A stretch of DNA of 64,000 nt from the NCBI GenBank assembly GCA_017439425.1, contig JAFSJE010000077.1, positions 1 to 64,000 on the forward strand. The letters run 5' to 3'. The notes under the pieces were generated by a model. It had not been told where the DNA came from and ran no database searches. It worked only from the letters and a program-made list of their open reading frames with translations. Both the position numbers and the translations under genes were made by a program. Below are positions 1 through 7,329 of the stretch, one piece after another. How positions within the stretch are numbered: the first letter of the stretch is position 1; every line of letters begins with the position of its first letter. Source of the DNA: Oscillospiraceae bacterium. Lineage in GTDB: Bacteria; Bacillota; Clostridia; Oscillospirales; Oscillospiraceae.

Positions 1-847
1 AAACCTCGGAAATATTCTTGACCACCGCCATCGGCGTAAGCAGCGTAGAACCCGATCTTATGCTATCGCTGTACTTATCTCCGGCTGAATTGCGTTCCTC
101 ATCTGTGCAGGTAAGAAGCCGCAGCAGGCTTTCGATCTGCCCGTCTTCGTCTGCCTCTGACCTCCTTCGATAATCTGTTATGCCGTCCCGGTACTGCTTC
201 ATGATCTTAGCGTACTCGAGAATGCAATCGCGTGTTCCTTCGCGGCATACAAGGCTTTCAGTGCCGGCAAAGACAACGATCACATCCTCTGTTGAAGCCA
301 TTGACGCATCCTGTAGTGAGATCTTTCTCAGAAAATCATCGGAGCTAATCTCTTCGTTATAGTCTATCGCTTCGTATGCGTAGTTCTCCAATGCCTTCGT
401 CAAGTCCCATCGCCAAGGATTCTGCACGTTGCGCTTCAGAACATAGTTCAGCCATTTTGTCGCCACGCTTGGAATATTGAGCGAGTCATTATAGGTGACA
501 ACGGATGTGTCAGAATACGTTTCCGCAAGAATATGGAGAGCCTGAACGGCAAGATTAAACTGCATCCAGCCGATCTTGCCGCTGTAAGGGTATCTGCGTT
601 CGTAATTGATGCCGGCTTCCTCCCACCAGTCGTCCTCATAATAGCTGTAAGAGAAGGCGGCGTGGGCTTCTTCCGATGCATCAAATGACGGAAAGCTCAG
701 AAGCCAGACACGCTTGCCGAAAATCTGCACAAAGGTTTTGGAGAACAGACCGCCCTCGTGCGCGACCTTTTTAGCGTCCGCCAGAAATGCGCCGAATTTT
801 TCTTCCGGAATGTTGAATTCTCCGTATCTGCCTATAAAAGTTCCCAT
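1..847 (-). CDS. Hypothetical protein, 3' end cut by window edge
   Basis: An open frame with no stop runs from an ATG at 847 down to base 1, giving 282 codons of an unfinished protein. It starts MGTFIGRYGEFNIPEEKF, and a strong Shine-Dalgarno (GAGAGGTGAG on the minus strand) lies just before the ATG. The sequence is soluble-looking and rich in aromatic and acidic residues, with pieces such as YYEDDWWEEAG and FAGTESLV; I see no signal peptide or membrane helix. It begins 12 bases after the stop of the small gene upstream, so the two are very likely co-transcribed. I do not recognise the family. Its place beside a recombinase in AT-rich DNA suggests accessory or phage-like cargo, which is inference. 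Confidence 0.75.
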   Translation of the reverse strand, partial: MGTFIGRYGEFNIPEEKFGAFLADAKKVAHEGGLFSKTFVQIFGKRVWLLSFPSFDASEEAHAAFSYSYYEDDWWEEAGINYERRYPYSGKIGWMQFNLAVQALHILAETYSDTSVVTYNDSLNIPSVATKWLNYVLKRNVQNPWRWDLTKALENYAYEAIDYNEEISSDDFLRKISLQDASMASTEDVIVVFAGTESLVCREGTRDCILEYAKIMKQYRDGITDYRRRSEADEDGQIESLLRLLTCTDEERNSAGDKYSDSIRSGSTLLTPMAVVKNISEV

Positions 848-859
848 TTAGCTCACCTC

Positions 860-1063
860 TCACGCATAGTCATTGTTTTTATGCTCGTTTTCAAAGGCTT
901 CCCATGTAAACTTCTCAATCAACGCCTTCTGTTCTTCGTCTGCATTTTCCCATTTGATATTATGCTTTCTGCACATCGCAAAAAAGATTTCGTAAAATCG
1001 CTCTCTTTCAGGGTTCTCCCGAAAGTACCATTCTACATCAGAGCTATTGTTCTCTCTACTCAT
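860..1063 (-). CDS. Small acidic hypothetical protein
   Basis: A 67-residue protein rich in Glu, Asn and aromatics (MSRENNSSDVEWYF at the start, ending KNNDYA). I chose the ATG at 1063 because an AGCAGGTG ribosome site sits at good distance; a GTG two codons upstream (1069) is possible. It is the first gene of a leftward pair with the larger unknown gene ending off-window; the ribosome site of that gene overlaps this stop region. A sigma-A-like promoter and a perfect palindrome lie upstream. No domain is recognised; size and position would suit a small regulator, antitoxin-like or helper protein, but nothing in the sequence proves it. Confidence 0.6.
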   Translation of the reverse strand: MSRENNSSDVEWYFRENPERERFYEIFFAMCRKHNIKWENADEEQKALIEKFTWEAFENEHKNNDYA

Positions 1064-1084
1064 AAACACACCTGCTTTTTATAT

Positions 1085-1113
1085 AGCATATCACAGCTTT
1101 TTCTGATTGTCAT
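1085..1113 (-). promoter_or_regulatory. Promoter of the leftward unknown gene pair
   Basis: On the minus strand ATGACA (1113-1108) and TATGCT (1090-1085) are separated by exactly 17 bases. This is a reasonable sigma-A promoter for the genes starting at 1063 and 847. The -35 box overlaps the edge of the palindrome at 1112-1130. Confidence 0.5.
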
Positions 1114-1130
1114 TGAACTCGCAGTTCAAT
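1112..1130. promoter_or_regulatory. Perfect palindrome, candidate operator
   Basis: ATTGAACT and AGTTCAAT form perfect 8-base arms around CGC. The site touches the -35 box of the leftward promoter, a typical repressor position. The core GAAC-5-GTTC resembles a Gram-positive LexA box, but the spacer is one base longer than the usual four, so LexA is only a possibility. Confidence 0.5.
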
Positions 1131-1192
1131 TTAAAGAAAGATTCTAATTATTTAATGAGTGATTTGGCAGATATCCGAATCAAAATATTCCT

Positions 1193-1221
1193 GAAATATC
1201 CTTATGAAGCTCGAAATATCC
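1193..1221. repeat. Direct repeat GAAATATCC x2
   Basis: GAAATATCC occurs at 1193-1201 and 1213-1221, 20 bases apart start to start (about two helical turns), in the gap between the leftward pair and the decayed gene. It could be a protein-binding pair; no promoter of clear quality lies next to it. Confidence 0.35.
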
Positions 1222-1243
1222 ATAATTAAATCCGGTACTATAA

Positions 1244-1495
1244 AACGCAAGAATATCTGATGCCGGAGCTAATTATCTCTTTATGCTTGCGGGCGATCCG
1301 GACAGAGTTAAGCCTGATGTTCATATACATCACTGCATTACTGATGCGCTTGGATATGATGTTTCTAACAAGGAATGCCATGAGATTTTTACTGGGGCAG
1401 TAGAGATACTTAGGGAGAGATATGATGGCTTAACCGTCGCCGCTCTCGATAATACCATCTGGCGAGTCTATTCAAAGGCAAAGATGAACGACTAA
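1244..1495 (+). pseudogene. C-terminal remnant of an HhH-type DNA-binding or glycosylase-like protein
   Basis: The frame is open from just after a TAA at 1241 to the stop at 1493-1495 and reads ANYLFMLAGDPDRVKPD followed by VHIHHCITDALGYDVSN. This looks like the end of a helix-hairpin-helix type protein, where a G-A-x-Y-L-x-M-L-x-G-D-P..KPD stretch closes the domain. The first ATG (1283) has no usable ribosome site, and an in-frame stop blocks extension upstream. I therefore read it as a 5'-truncated gene rather than a free 70-residue protein. A terminator-like hairpin follows directly. The family call rests on motif memory only. Confidence 0.45.
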
Positions 1496-1501
1496 GAATT
1501 A

Positions 1502-1531
1502 TTAAGAGATCGCTCAACTGCGGTCTCTTAA
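1502..1531 (+). terminator. Hairpin terminator after the gene remnant
   Basis: TTAAGAGATCGC (1502-1513) pairs with GCGGTCTCTTAA (1520-1531), a 12-bp stem with one G-T wobble and a 6-base loop, followed by a weak T-rich stretch. Confidence 0.55.
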
Positions 1532-1555
1532 TCATTTATAATGCAAAGCACTTTT

Positions 1556-1661
1556 GTATCAAATCTAACCTTTTTCTTAATAGTATTAAAAGTGTTGACA
1601 ATTCTCGCTATATGAATAATACTATAAGAGTATTAAAAATAACGCTCGTTAGATTAGATAC
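1556..1661. repeat. Inverted-repeat-bounded promoter segment before the recombinase
   Basis: Arms GTATCAAATCTAAC (1556-1569) and GTTAGATTAGATAC (1648-1661) match at 13 of 14 positions as inverted repeats. Inside are a perfect TTAATA-G-TATTAA palindrome (1577-1589), a second palindrome AATACT-ATAAG-AGTATT (1618-1634), and a promoter. AGTATTAAAA occurs twice (1582 and 1629). The length of about 106 bp and cluster of palindromes fit a resolvase res site with self-repression; the end arms also fit an invertible promoter. Confidence 0.6.
1595..1623 (+). promoter_or_regulatory. Promoter of the recombinase gene
   Basis: TTGACA (1595-1600), a 17-base spacer and AATACT (1618-1623). The -10 box forms the left arm of the AATACT/AGTATT palindrome, so protein binding there would block or modulate transcription. 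Confidence 0.6.
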
Positions 1662-1675
1662 GAGGAGGATAAGCT

Positions 1676-2362
1676 GTGGGAACCATTTACGGTTATTGCC
1701 GTATCAGTACGGCTAAGCAATCAATAGAAAGACAAATCAGAAATATAAAAGCTGCGTATCCTGATGCTGTGATAGTTCAGGAGATATTTACCGGAACAAC
1801 AATAGAGAGAAAAGAGTTCTTAAAGCTTCTCAAGGTTGTAAGGGCAGGGGACACTATTGTATTTGACTCTGTATCCCGAATGAGCAGAGATGCAGAGGAG
1901 GGCTTTCAGACTTATGAGGAGCTTTTTAACAAGGACATTAGTCTGGTATTCTTAAAAGAGCCACATATCAACACCGAGGTGTATAAAACTGCGCTTGAAG
2001 CAGCTGTTCCGATGACCGGCACAACAGTCGATTATATACTTGAGGGTGTGAATCGCTACCTTATGGCGCTTGCTGCTGAACAGATAAAGATAGCGTTTGC
2101 TCAGAGTGAGAAGGAGGTTGCTGACCTCCATCAGCGCACGAGGGAGGGCATACAGACTGCTAAGCTGGCTGGCAAACGTATCGGCACAGAGCCCGGCAGA
2201 AAACTTACAACCAAGAAAAGTATCGAAGCCAAGGCTATTATTGCTAAGCATGCGAAAGACTTTGGAGGTAGCTTGTCTGATACTGAGGTCATAAAGCTTA
2301 CTGGATTGTCTAGGAATACTTACTACAAATATAAGAGAGATTTGTTACTCAAGAATGCGTAG
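1676..2362 (+). CDS. Serine recombinase (resolvase/invertase family)
   Basis: A 228-residue site-specific recombinase. The N-terminal resolvase fold carries YGYCRIST with the nucleophile Ser11, and a conserved SRMSRDAEEG stretch near residue 70 with the active-site arginines. The C-terminus (GLSRNTYYKYK) is a helix-turn-helix for recognising the crossover site, as in Tn3 and gamma-delta resolvases. The start is the GTG at 1676, preceded by a strong GAGGAGG ribosome site. The size is that of small resolvase/invertase enzymes rather than the large transposon integrases. It sits alone, with its own promoter inside an inverted-repeat segment, which suggests that it acts on or represses that segment. 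Codon use and base composition are AT-richer than the housekeeping genes downstream, pointing to horizontal transfer. Confidence 0.9.
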   Translation: MGTIYGYCRISTAKQSIERQIRNIKAAYPDAVIVQEIFTGTTIERKEFLKLLKVVRAGDTIVFDSVSRMSRDAEEGFQTYEELFNKDISLVFLKEPHINTEVYKTALEAAVPMTGTTVDYILEGVNRYLMALAAEQIKIAFAQSEKEVADLHQRTREGIQTAKLAGKRIGTEPGRKLTTKKSIEAKAIIAKHAKDFGGSLSDTEVIKLTGLSRNTYYKYKRDLLLKNA

Positions 2363-2477
2363 GATCCGATAACCATCAACACTAAACCTCACCATTAGCT
2401 TATTCTAAATTCATTGTAGTACGCTATTACTATAGCTGAATGCTATTGTTCTTATCTAGCAGTGTTATAGCTTTGAC

Positions 2478-2528
2478 AGAAGGTTGCTTGAATGGGGACT
2501 TACTCCTACTTGCGACCTTCTTTCTTTT
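2478..2528 (+). terminator. Terminator after the recombinase gene
   Basis: AGAAGGTTGC (2478-2487) pairs with GCGACCTTCT (2512-2521) with one wobble, followed by TTCTTTT. The loop is long (24 bases). Confidence 0.6.
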
Positions 2529-2668
2529 ACACATAATGTATTCTTTTTCCTTTGCATAAGCTATCAGTTAGCTAACTTATAAAACTACTATAGCTGAAAC
2601 TTCCTTGACTAATTCCTTGACTAGATTGTCTTAAAAGATTATACTACTATATAAGAAGTATATTGAAT

Positions 2669-2836
2669 GTACAAAACTCTTTTGCTCATTGAAGCTACAA
2701 TGGTAGATGTTTGAGGTACATAATGACATGATAGCAATTATGTACATTCGGTAGTTATGTACATAGATAGGGGAAAGGTACAAAACCATCCTAGGCTTGC
2801 TATATAAGGCTTTATGTACCTTCTATGATTATGTAC
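2669..2836. repeat. Cluster of seven GTAC-centred motifs
   Basis: GTAC, mostly as ATGTAC, GTACAT or GGTACA, occurs at 2669, 2716, 2742, 2759, 2778, 2816 and 2833. Several steps are 17, 19 or 38 bases. GTACATAAT (2716) and ATTATGTAC (2737-2745) form a perfect inverted pair. The cluster resembles iterons or multiple binding sites; the ligand is unknown. Confidence 0.45.
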
Positions 2837-2893
2837 TATTATTTTAACTTACAGCATTGATAATTGGATTATTGTGTCCGAAAGGGATTATAT

Positions 2894-4813
2894 ATGGCAA
2901 AAATCAGAGAAATGCCCGCGCATCTCGCGGATCTTATCGCCGCGGGCGAGGTGGTCGAGAGACCTTCGAGCGTGGTGAAGGAGCTTGTTGAAAACTCAAT
3001 AGACGCCGGCGCCGATACAGTGACAGTCGAGATACAGTCCGGCGGAATGTCGCTCATCCGCGTGAGCGACAACGGCTGCGGCATGAGCCCGCAGGATGCG
3101 GAAATTGCGTTCCTGCGCCATGCGACGAGCAAGCTCTACGATGAGCGCGGCCTTGAGGCAATAGGAACTCTCGGCTTCCGCGGCGAGGCGCTTGCGGCAA
3201 TCAGCTCCGTGAGCCGTATCGAGCTTCTGACCAAGGAGCGCGACGCAGAAACCGGCACGAGGATAGTGCTCGAGGCCGGAACGGTAGTCGAAAAGGAGCC
3301 GGCAGGCGCGCCGGACGGCACAACGATGATGATCCGCGACCTCTTTTTCAACACCCCCGCCCGCAGAAAGTACATGAAAACCGACAAGGCAGAGGGCTCT
3401 AACGTCTCCACGGTGGTGACCAGACTTGCGCTCAGCCGCCCGGACGTGTCCATTCGCTTCATAAAGGACGGAAAAGAGGAGCTTCACACTCCCGGCGACG
3501 GCAGGATAGATTCCGTTGTCTACTCAACTCTCGGCAGAGAGTTCGCCAAGAGCCTTCTGAAGGCCGAGCGCGGCGATGAAAGATTGCGAGTTTCCGGCTA
3601 TATTTCGAGCCCCGCGGGAAGCCGCGGCAACCGCGCGTGGCAGTTTTTCTTCATAAACGGGCGCTTTGTAAAGTCGAAGCTCCTGCAGGCGGCGCTCGAG
3701 CAGGGCTATAAAAACAGCCTGTTTACCGGCCGCTTTCCGGTCTGCGTGCTCGATATCACCATGCCGCTCACGGCGGTGGACGTGAACGTTCACCCGACCA
3801 AGACCGAGGTGCGCTTCGAGAACGAGCGCGAGGTGTTCGACGCCGTGTATTGGGCTGTACGCAGCGCTCTCGAGCATGAGGACAAGCCCGCAGAGATGAA
3901 AATTTCACCCGCTACGATTTCTAAGGTGGAAAACGGCTACCGGGAGGCACCGAAGCCGGCGAGCGCGTCTGCGCCTGCACAGTATTTTTCACAGAGCTAT
4001 ACTGCGCCAGCGCAGGAAAAGACCTTCAAGAGCGCTGACTACTACCGCGCCGCAGCACAGAATACATATAAGACGAGCTATTCCGCTCCCCAGACCTCGT
4101 TCAGGACGTCGCTTCCCGTGCTCGGCGACGCGGCAAGACCCGCGGAGATGCACGACAGCGCGTTTGACAGCCTTCAGGAAACCATTGCGATGCCGGAGGC
4201 TAAGCCGATATTTGCGCCGGACGCGCCGATCCGCGAGCCGAAGCGCGAATACCGGTGGCGCTATATCGGCGAGACGATGAATACATATCTCATCGTTGAG
4301 AAGGGCGAGTCGCTCTACCTCATAGACAAGCACGCAGCGCACGAGCGCGTGCTGTTCGACAAACTCAAGGAGAGCGCGGCAAAGCCGGACAGTCAGATGC
4401 TCATTACGCCGCTTATCTGCTCCGTCGGAGCGGAAAACGCGGAAATCATAGTCGAAAACGCCGACCTGCTCGCTGAATTCGGCTTCGAGGTCGAGGAGTT
4501 CGGCGAGGACTCCGTGGCTCTCAGGCAGGTTCCGGCGGACGTCGATATCGATGAGCCGGAGCGCTTCATGGAAGAGATCGCAGACAAGCTCCGTAAGGGC
4601 GGCCGCCGCGAGATAGAGACCCTGCGCGACGATTTGCGCCACACCGTCGCCTGCAAAGCGGCGATAAAGGCGGGCAAACCCTCAGAGCCGGAGTCCGTCT
4701 ATGATCTTATCGACCGCGTTATGCGCGGCGAGGTGCGCTACTGCCCCCACGGCAGACCGGTTGCGATGGAGCTGAGCAAATATCAGCTCGACAAGAATTT
4801 CAAGCGCGTATGA
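2894..4813 (+). CDS. mutL: DNA mismatch repair protein MutL
   Basis: MutL links mismatch recognition by MutS to strand removal. The N-terminal GHKL ATPase shows ENSIDAG (33-39), DNGCGM (59-64) and RGEAL, then FFNTPARRKY. The C-terminal domain keeps the endonuclease set: DKHAAHERV from residue 478, ACKAAIKAG near 587 and CPHGRP from 617, so this is the nicking type of MutL found in bacteria without MutH. A middle stretch rich in Ala, Pro and Gln is the flexible linker. I place the start at the ATG at 2894, where AAAGGGA is well spaced, rather than at an upstream TTG; this gives 639 residues, normal for the family. The stop overlaps the miaA start by ATGA. mutS, its usual upstream partner, is not next to it; the recombinase island is. 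Confidence 0.95.
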   Translation: MAKIREMPAHLADLIAAGEVVERPSSVVKELVENSIDAGADTVTVEIQSGGMSLIRVSDNGCGMSPQDAEIAFLRHATSKLYDERGLEAIGTLGFRGEALAAISSVSRIELLTKERDAETGTRIVLEAGTVVEKEPAGAPDGTTMMIRDLFFNTPARRKYMKTDKAEGSNVSTVVTRLALSRPDVSIRFIKDGKEELHTPGDGRIDSVVYSTLGREFAKSLLKAERGDERLRVSGYISSPAGSRGNRAWQFFFINGRFVKSKLLQAALEQGYKNSLFTGRFPVCVLDITMPLTAVDVNVHPTKTEVRFENEREVFDAVYWAVRSALEHEDKPAEMKISPATISKVENGYREAPKPASASAPAQYFSQSYTAPAQEKTFKSADYYRAAAQNTYKTSYSAPQTSFRTSLPVLGDAARPAEMHDSAFDSLQETIAMPEAKPIFAPDAPIREPKREYRWRYIGETMNTYLIVEKGESLYLIDKHAAHERVLFDKLKESAAKPDSQMLITPLICSVGAENAEIIVENADLLAEFGFEVEEFGEDSVALRQVPADVDIDEPERFMEEIADKLRKGGRREIETLRDDLRHTVACKAAIKAGKPSEPESVYDLIDRVMRGEVRYCPHGRPVAMELSKYQLDKNFKRV

Positions 4814-5733
4814 CAAAGGTGCTTGTAGTAACCGGCCCCACCGCCACCGGAAAGACGGCGCTGGGAGTCAGACTTGCGAAAGCTCTCGGCGGCGAGGTGG
4901 TTTCCGCCGACTCTATGCAGGTATATAAATATATGGACGTCGGCACCGCGAAGCCGACGGAGGAAGAAATGCAGGGCGTTCCGCACCACATGATCGGCGT
5001 CGCCGAGCCGACTGAGCGCTATTCTGTCTCGGAGTACGTTCCGGCGGCGACAAAATGTGTTGAGGATATCGCCTCGCGCGGCAGGGTACCGATAATCGTC
5101 GGCGGTACGGGGCTTTACGTCGAATCACTCATCCTCGGCAGAGATTTTGCCGACGAGGGCTCGGATTCCGCAGAGCGTGAGCGGCTCTACGCTCAGTATG
5201 ACGCTCTCGGCGGTGAAAAAATGCTCTCGCTCCTCGCACAGTATGATCCGGAACGCGCCGCGAAGCTGCACCCGAACGATAAAAAGCGCGTTGTGCGCGC
5301 GCTTGAGGTTGCCCTTGCCGGCTCGACCATAACGGCGCACGACGAGGAAACAAGGACCCGCCCTCCGAAATACGACGCGCGTATAGTCGTTCTTAATTGG
5401 CTCGACCGCGCGAAGCTCTACGAGCGTATTAATCTCCGCGTTGACGAAATGATGGAGCGCGGACTACCGGAAGAGGTGCGGCGCCTTATGGATATGGGCT
5501 TTGAAAAAAGCACCGCGCTCCAGGCAATCGGCTACAAGGAGCTGTGCGAGGCACTGCGTGGAGAATGCTCCGTTGAGGACGCGGTCGGTCGCATAAAGCT
5601 CGGAAGCCGCCGATACGCCAAGCGGCAGATAAGCTGGAACACAAGATATAGCGAGGCGCTTCGGATAAATTGGGAAAATTTTCCAAATATTGATGATGCG
5701 CTCCACGCTTCGACAGATTTTTTCCAAAAGTAA
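4810..5733 (+). CDS. miaA: tRNA dimethylallyltransferase MiaA
   Basis: Transfers the dimethylallyl group from DMAPP to A37 of tRNAs that read codons starting with U, which steadies codon-anticodon pairing. The P-loop GPTATGKT spans residues 9-16, followed by SADSMQVYKYMDVGTAKP and GGTGLY, all hallmarks of the family. Length is 307 residues, as usual. It is translationally coupled to mutL through the ATGA overlap and is followed by hfq, an order found in many bacteria. No membrane or export signal is present, so it is cytoplasmic. Start and identity are secure. Confidence 0.96.
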   Translation: MTKVLVVTGPTATGKTALGVRLAKALGGEVVSADSMQVYKYMDVGTAKPTEEEMQGVPHHMIGVAEPTERYSVSEYVPAATKCVEDIASRGRVPIIVGGTGLYVESLILGRDFADEGSDSAERERLYAQYDALGGEKMLSLLAQYDPERAAKLHPNDKKRVVRALEVALAGSTITAHDEETRTRPPKYDARIVVLNWLDRAKLYERINLRVDEMMERGLPEEVRRLMDMGFEKSTALQAIGYKELCEALRGECSVEDAVGRIKLGSRRYAKRQISWNTRYSEALRINWENFPNIDDALHASTDFFQK

Positions 5734-5744
5734 TACTATGATGA

Positions 5745-5775
5745 TGTCGTCTTAAAAAAATATGAAAGGACGACA
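5745..5775 (+). promoter_or_regulatory. Hairpin covering the hfq ribosome site
   Basis: TGTCGTC (5745-5751) pairs perfectly with GACGACA (5769-5775); the right arm overlaps the AAAGGA ribosome site of hfq at 5765-5770. Folding would limit ribosome access and could serve translational feedback, which is inference. Confidence 0.4.
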
Positions 5776-5780
5776 CATAA

Positions 5781-6035
5781 ATGTACACAACAAAAGAAAA
5801 GAATTTGCAGGACGCTTTCCTTAACGAGGCGAGAAAAAAGTCGGTCCCGGTGACTGTTTTCCTTATGAACGGCTTTCAGATGAAGGGAACCATCGCCGGC
5901 TTTGACGGCTTTACGGTGGCTCTACTTTGCGAGGGAAGGGAACAGCTCATCTACAAGCATGCAATCAGCACGGTATCCCCCGCGCGCAGAATGGAGCTCA
6001 GGGAGCCGGAAGCGAGAGAATCTATAGAGATATAA
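5781..6035 (+). CDS. hfq: RNA chaperone Hfq
   Basis: A small Sm-like protein that forms hexameric rings and helps small RNAs pair with mRNAs. The 84-residue sequence has the Sm1 region with [13 protein letters not shown] and the Sm2 signature YKHAISTV near residue 56-63. The C-terminal tail is short, as in Gram-positive Hfq. It follows miaA by 47 bases, in the classical miaA-hfq order, and is followed after 12 bases by a membrane adaptor-like gene. A hairpin over its ribosome site may give translational control. Confidence 0.95.
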   Translation: MYTTKEKNLQDAFLNEARKKSVPVTVFLMNGFQMKGTIAGFDGFTVALLCEGREQLIYKHAISTVSPARRMELREPEARESIEI

Positions 6036-6047
6036 GAAGGATAAACA

Positions 6048-7226
6048 ATGGAGAGAAGCGGCAGAACGATAAAGATCGCCACAGCGATTATATTTCTCGC
6101 CCTCGCGGCGTATATGATCGCGGGCTTCATCATAGGCGGGCAGGACAGCCTCAGAACTGTCACGGTCACGGGCATGAGCATGAACGACAGCATCATGACC
6201 GAGGGCTGGTGCGTGCGCGATGAGGAGTATATGCTCTCGCCGGAGGGAGGCGCCACCGTCACGATAGACGAGGGAGCCAAGATCGCCCGCGGCGAGGCTG
6301 TCGCGATCTCCTACAACTCGCAGTCAGATCTAAGAAGAGCGGAGGAGATCCGCTCACTCACGGTCAGAATAGGTCTTCTGGAGGCTTCAAAGACCGTGAA
6401 AAATCCCGCGGATGCGGCAAAGGCGGGCGTAAGGACTGTCGCGCACATGGCGGCTTCCGGCAATCTGGCGGATATGGATGCCGCTCTCTACGATCTCGAG
6501 CTCTATCTCTTCGGCGACGGCGAGGTGGACACGGCCGCCGTGGACGCCGAGATAAACGAGGCAAGGCTCAGAATCCAGGGCCTTCAGTCGAAGGCCGGCG
6601 GCAGAGGCATTATCTACGCCGAAAAGAGCGGCACCTTCTCCTCAAATGCCGACGGTCTTGAGGGCGTTACGCCAGAGATGCTGACGGGTTCTCTCACGCC
6701 GACAGAGGTGCGCGATATGTTCACTCATCCCGCGAGAGTGCCGGACGACGCGTTCGGCAAGATTTCCAAGGGAATAAGATGGTACTACGTCACCCTCATC
6801 GACTCAAAATGGGCGTCGCGCCTTACGGGCATGGGACGCATTACGGTAAAATTCACCCGCAGCTACTCCGATACGGTCGATATGACCGTTCACTCGATCG
6901 GTCAGGCGGAGGACGGAAAGTGCGTGCTGATCCTCTCGAGCGACCGCTATCTGCAGGTTGTGGCGGGAGTGCGCGAGCTTGTCGGAGAGATCATCATCTC
7001 CAACGAATCCGGTGTGCGCGTGCCGAAGGAGGCGGTGCATCTTAACGAGGACGGCGAGCCCGTCGTTTACATCGTCAAGAAGCTCCAGGCTTCCGAGGTC
7101 AAGGTTACGATCCTCGGCGAGGAGGGCAGCTGGTACATGGTCGACGGCGGCAACGCGCTCCGGCCGGGCAACGAGGTGATCACGCGCGCGCCGAACCTCT
7201 CTGACGGCGCCGTGGTGCTCGATTGA
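6048..7226 (+). CDS. HlyD-like membrane adaptor-type protein of the sepF region
   Basis: A 392-residue protein with one N-terminal membrane helix (about residues 9-28, IATAIIFLALAAYMIAGFII) and a large outside part. The region GATVTIDEGAKIARGEAVAI resembles the barrel-sandwich hybrid fold of HlyD/RND adaptor proteins, followed by a helical hairpin-like stretch and a return to beta structure ending VVLD. Genes of this type are often found just before sepF in Clostridia, and their job there is not established. It follows hfq by 12 bases with a good AAGAAGGAT ribosome site. A distinct promoter for sepF lies after its stop. It could help anchor or export a cell-envelope component, but no partner transporter is adjacent. 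Confidence 0.7.
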   Translation: MERSGRTIKIATAIIFLALAAYMIAGFIIGGQDSLRTVTVTGMSMNDSIMTEGWCVRDEEYMLSPEGGATVTIDEGAKIARGEAVAISYNSQSDLRRAEEIRSLTVRIGLLEASKTVKNPADAAKAGVRTVAHMAASGNLADMDAALYDLELYLFGDGEVDTAAVDAEINEARLRIQGLQSKAGGRGIIYAEKSGTFSSNADGLEGVTPEMLTGSLTPTEVRDMFTHPARVPDDAFGKISKGIRWYYVTLIDSKWASRLTGMGRITVKFTRSYSDTVDMTVHSIGQAEDGKCVLILSSDRYLQVVAGVRELVGEIIISNESGVRVPKEAVHLNEDGEPVVYIVKKLQASEVKVTILGEEGSWYMVDGGNALRPGNEVITRAPNLSDGAVVLD

Positions 7227-7260
7227 CGCCTGATTTGAGGCGCAAATTGGCGGAAAAGTC

Positions 7261-7289
7261 TTGACACCGTAGAAAAAAGATGAAATAAT
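7261..7289 (+). promoter_or_regulatory. sepF promoter
   Basis: TTGACA (7261-7266), 17-base spacer, AATAAT (7284-7289). A strong sigma-A match that starts a transcript just before sepF and likely serves sepF-divIVA and perhaps ileS. Confidence 0.75.
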
Positions 7290-7329
7290 GTAGATTGTAT
7301 TTCTGTCAATATAATTTGGAGGCTCAAGA

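Larger units (their letters stand above)
2363..2893. other. 531-base AT-rich gene-free gap between the recombinase and mutL
   Basis: No convincing gene on either strand. It holds the recombinase terminator, two copies of ACTATAGCTGAA (near 2433 and 2585), a tandem TTCCTTGACTA pair near 2602-2626, and a cluster of GTAC-centred motifs up to the mutL leader. I found only a -10-like GATAAT (2859-2864) without a good -35 box as a candidate mutL promoter. Confidence 0.6.

Noticed and set aside
448..684. 78-codon minus-strand open frame inside the first unknown gene
   Set aside because: Different frame from the long open gene that has a strong ribosome site; no signal of its own.
2669..2836. GTAC motif cluster as a CRISPR array
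   Set aside because: Repeats are only 6-9 bases with uneven spacing and there are no cas genes.
2864..2893. TTG start 30 bases before the mutL ATG
   Set aside because: The ATG at 2894 has a well spaced AAAGGGA and matches the normal MutL start MAKI.
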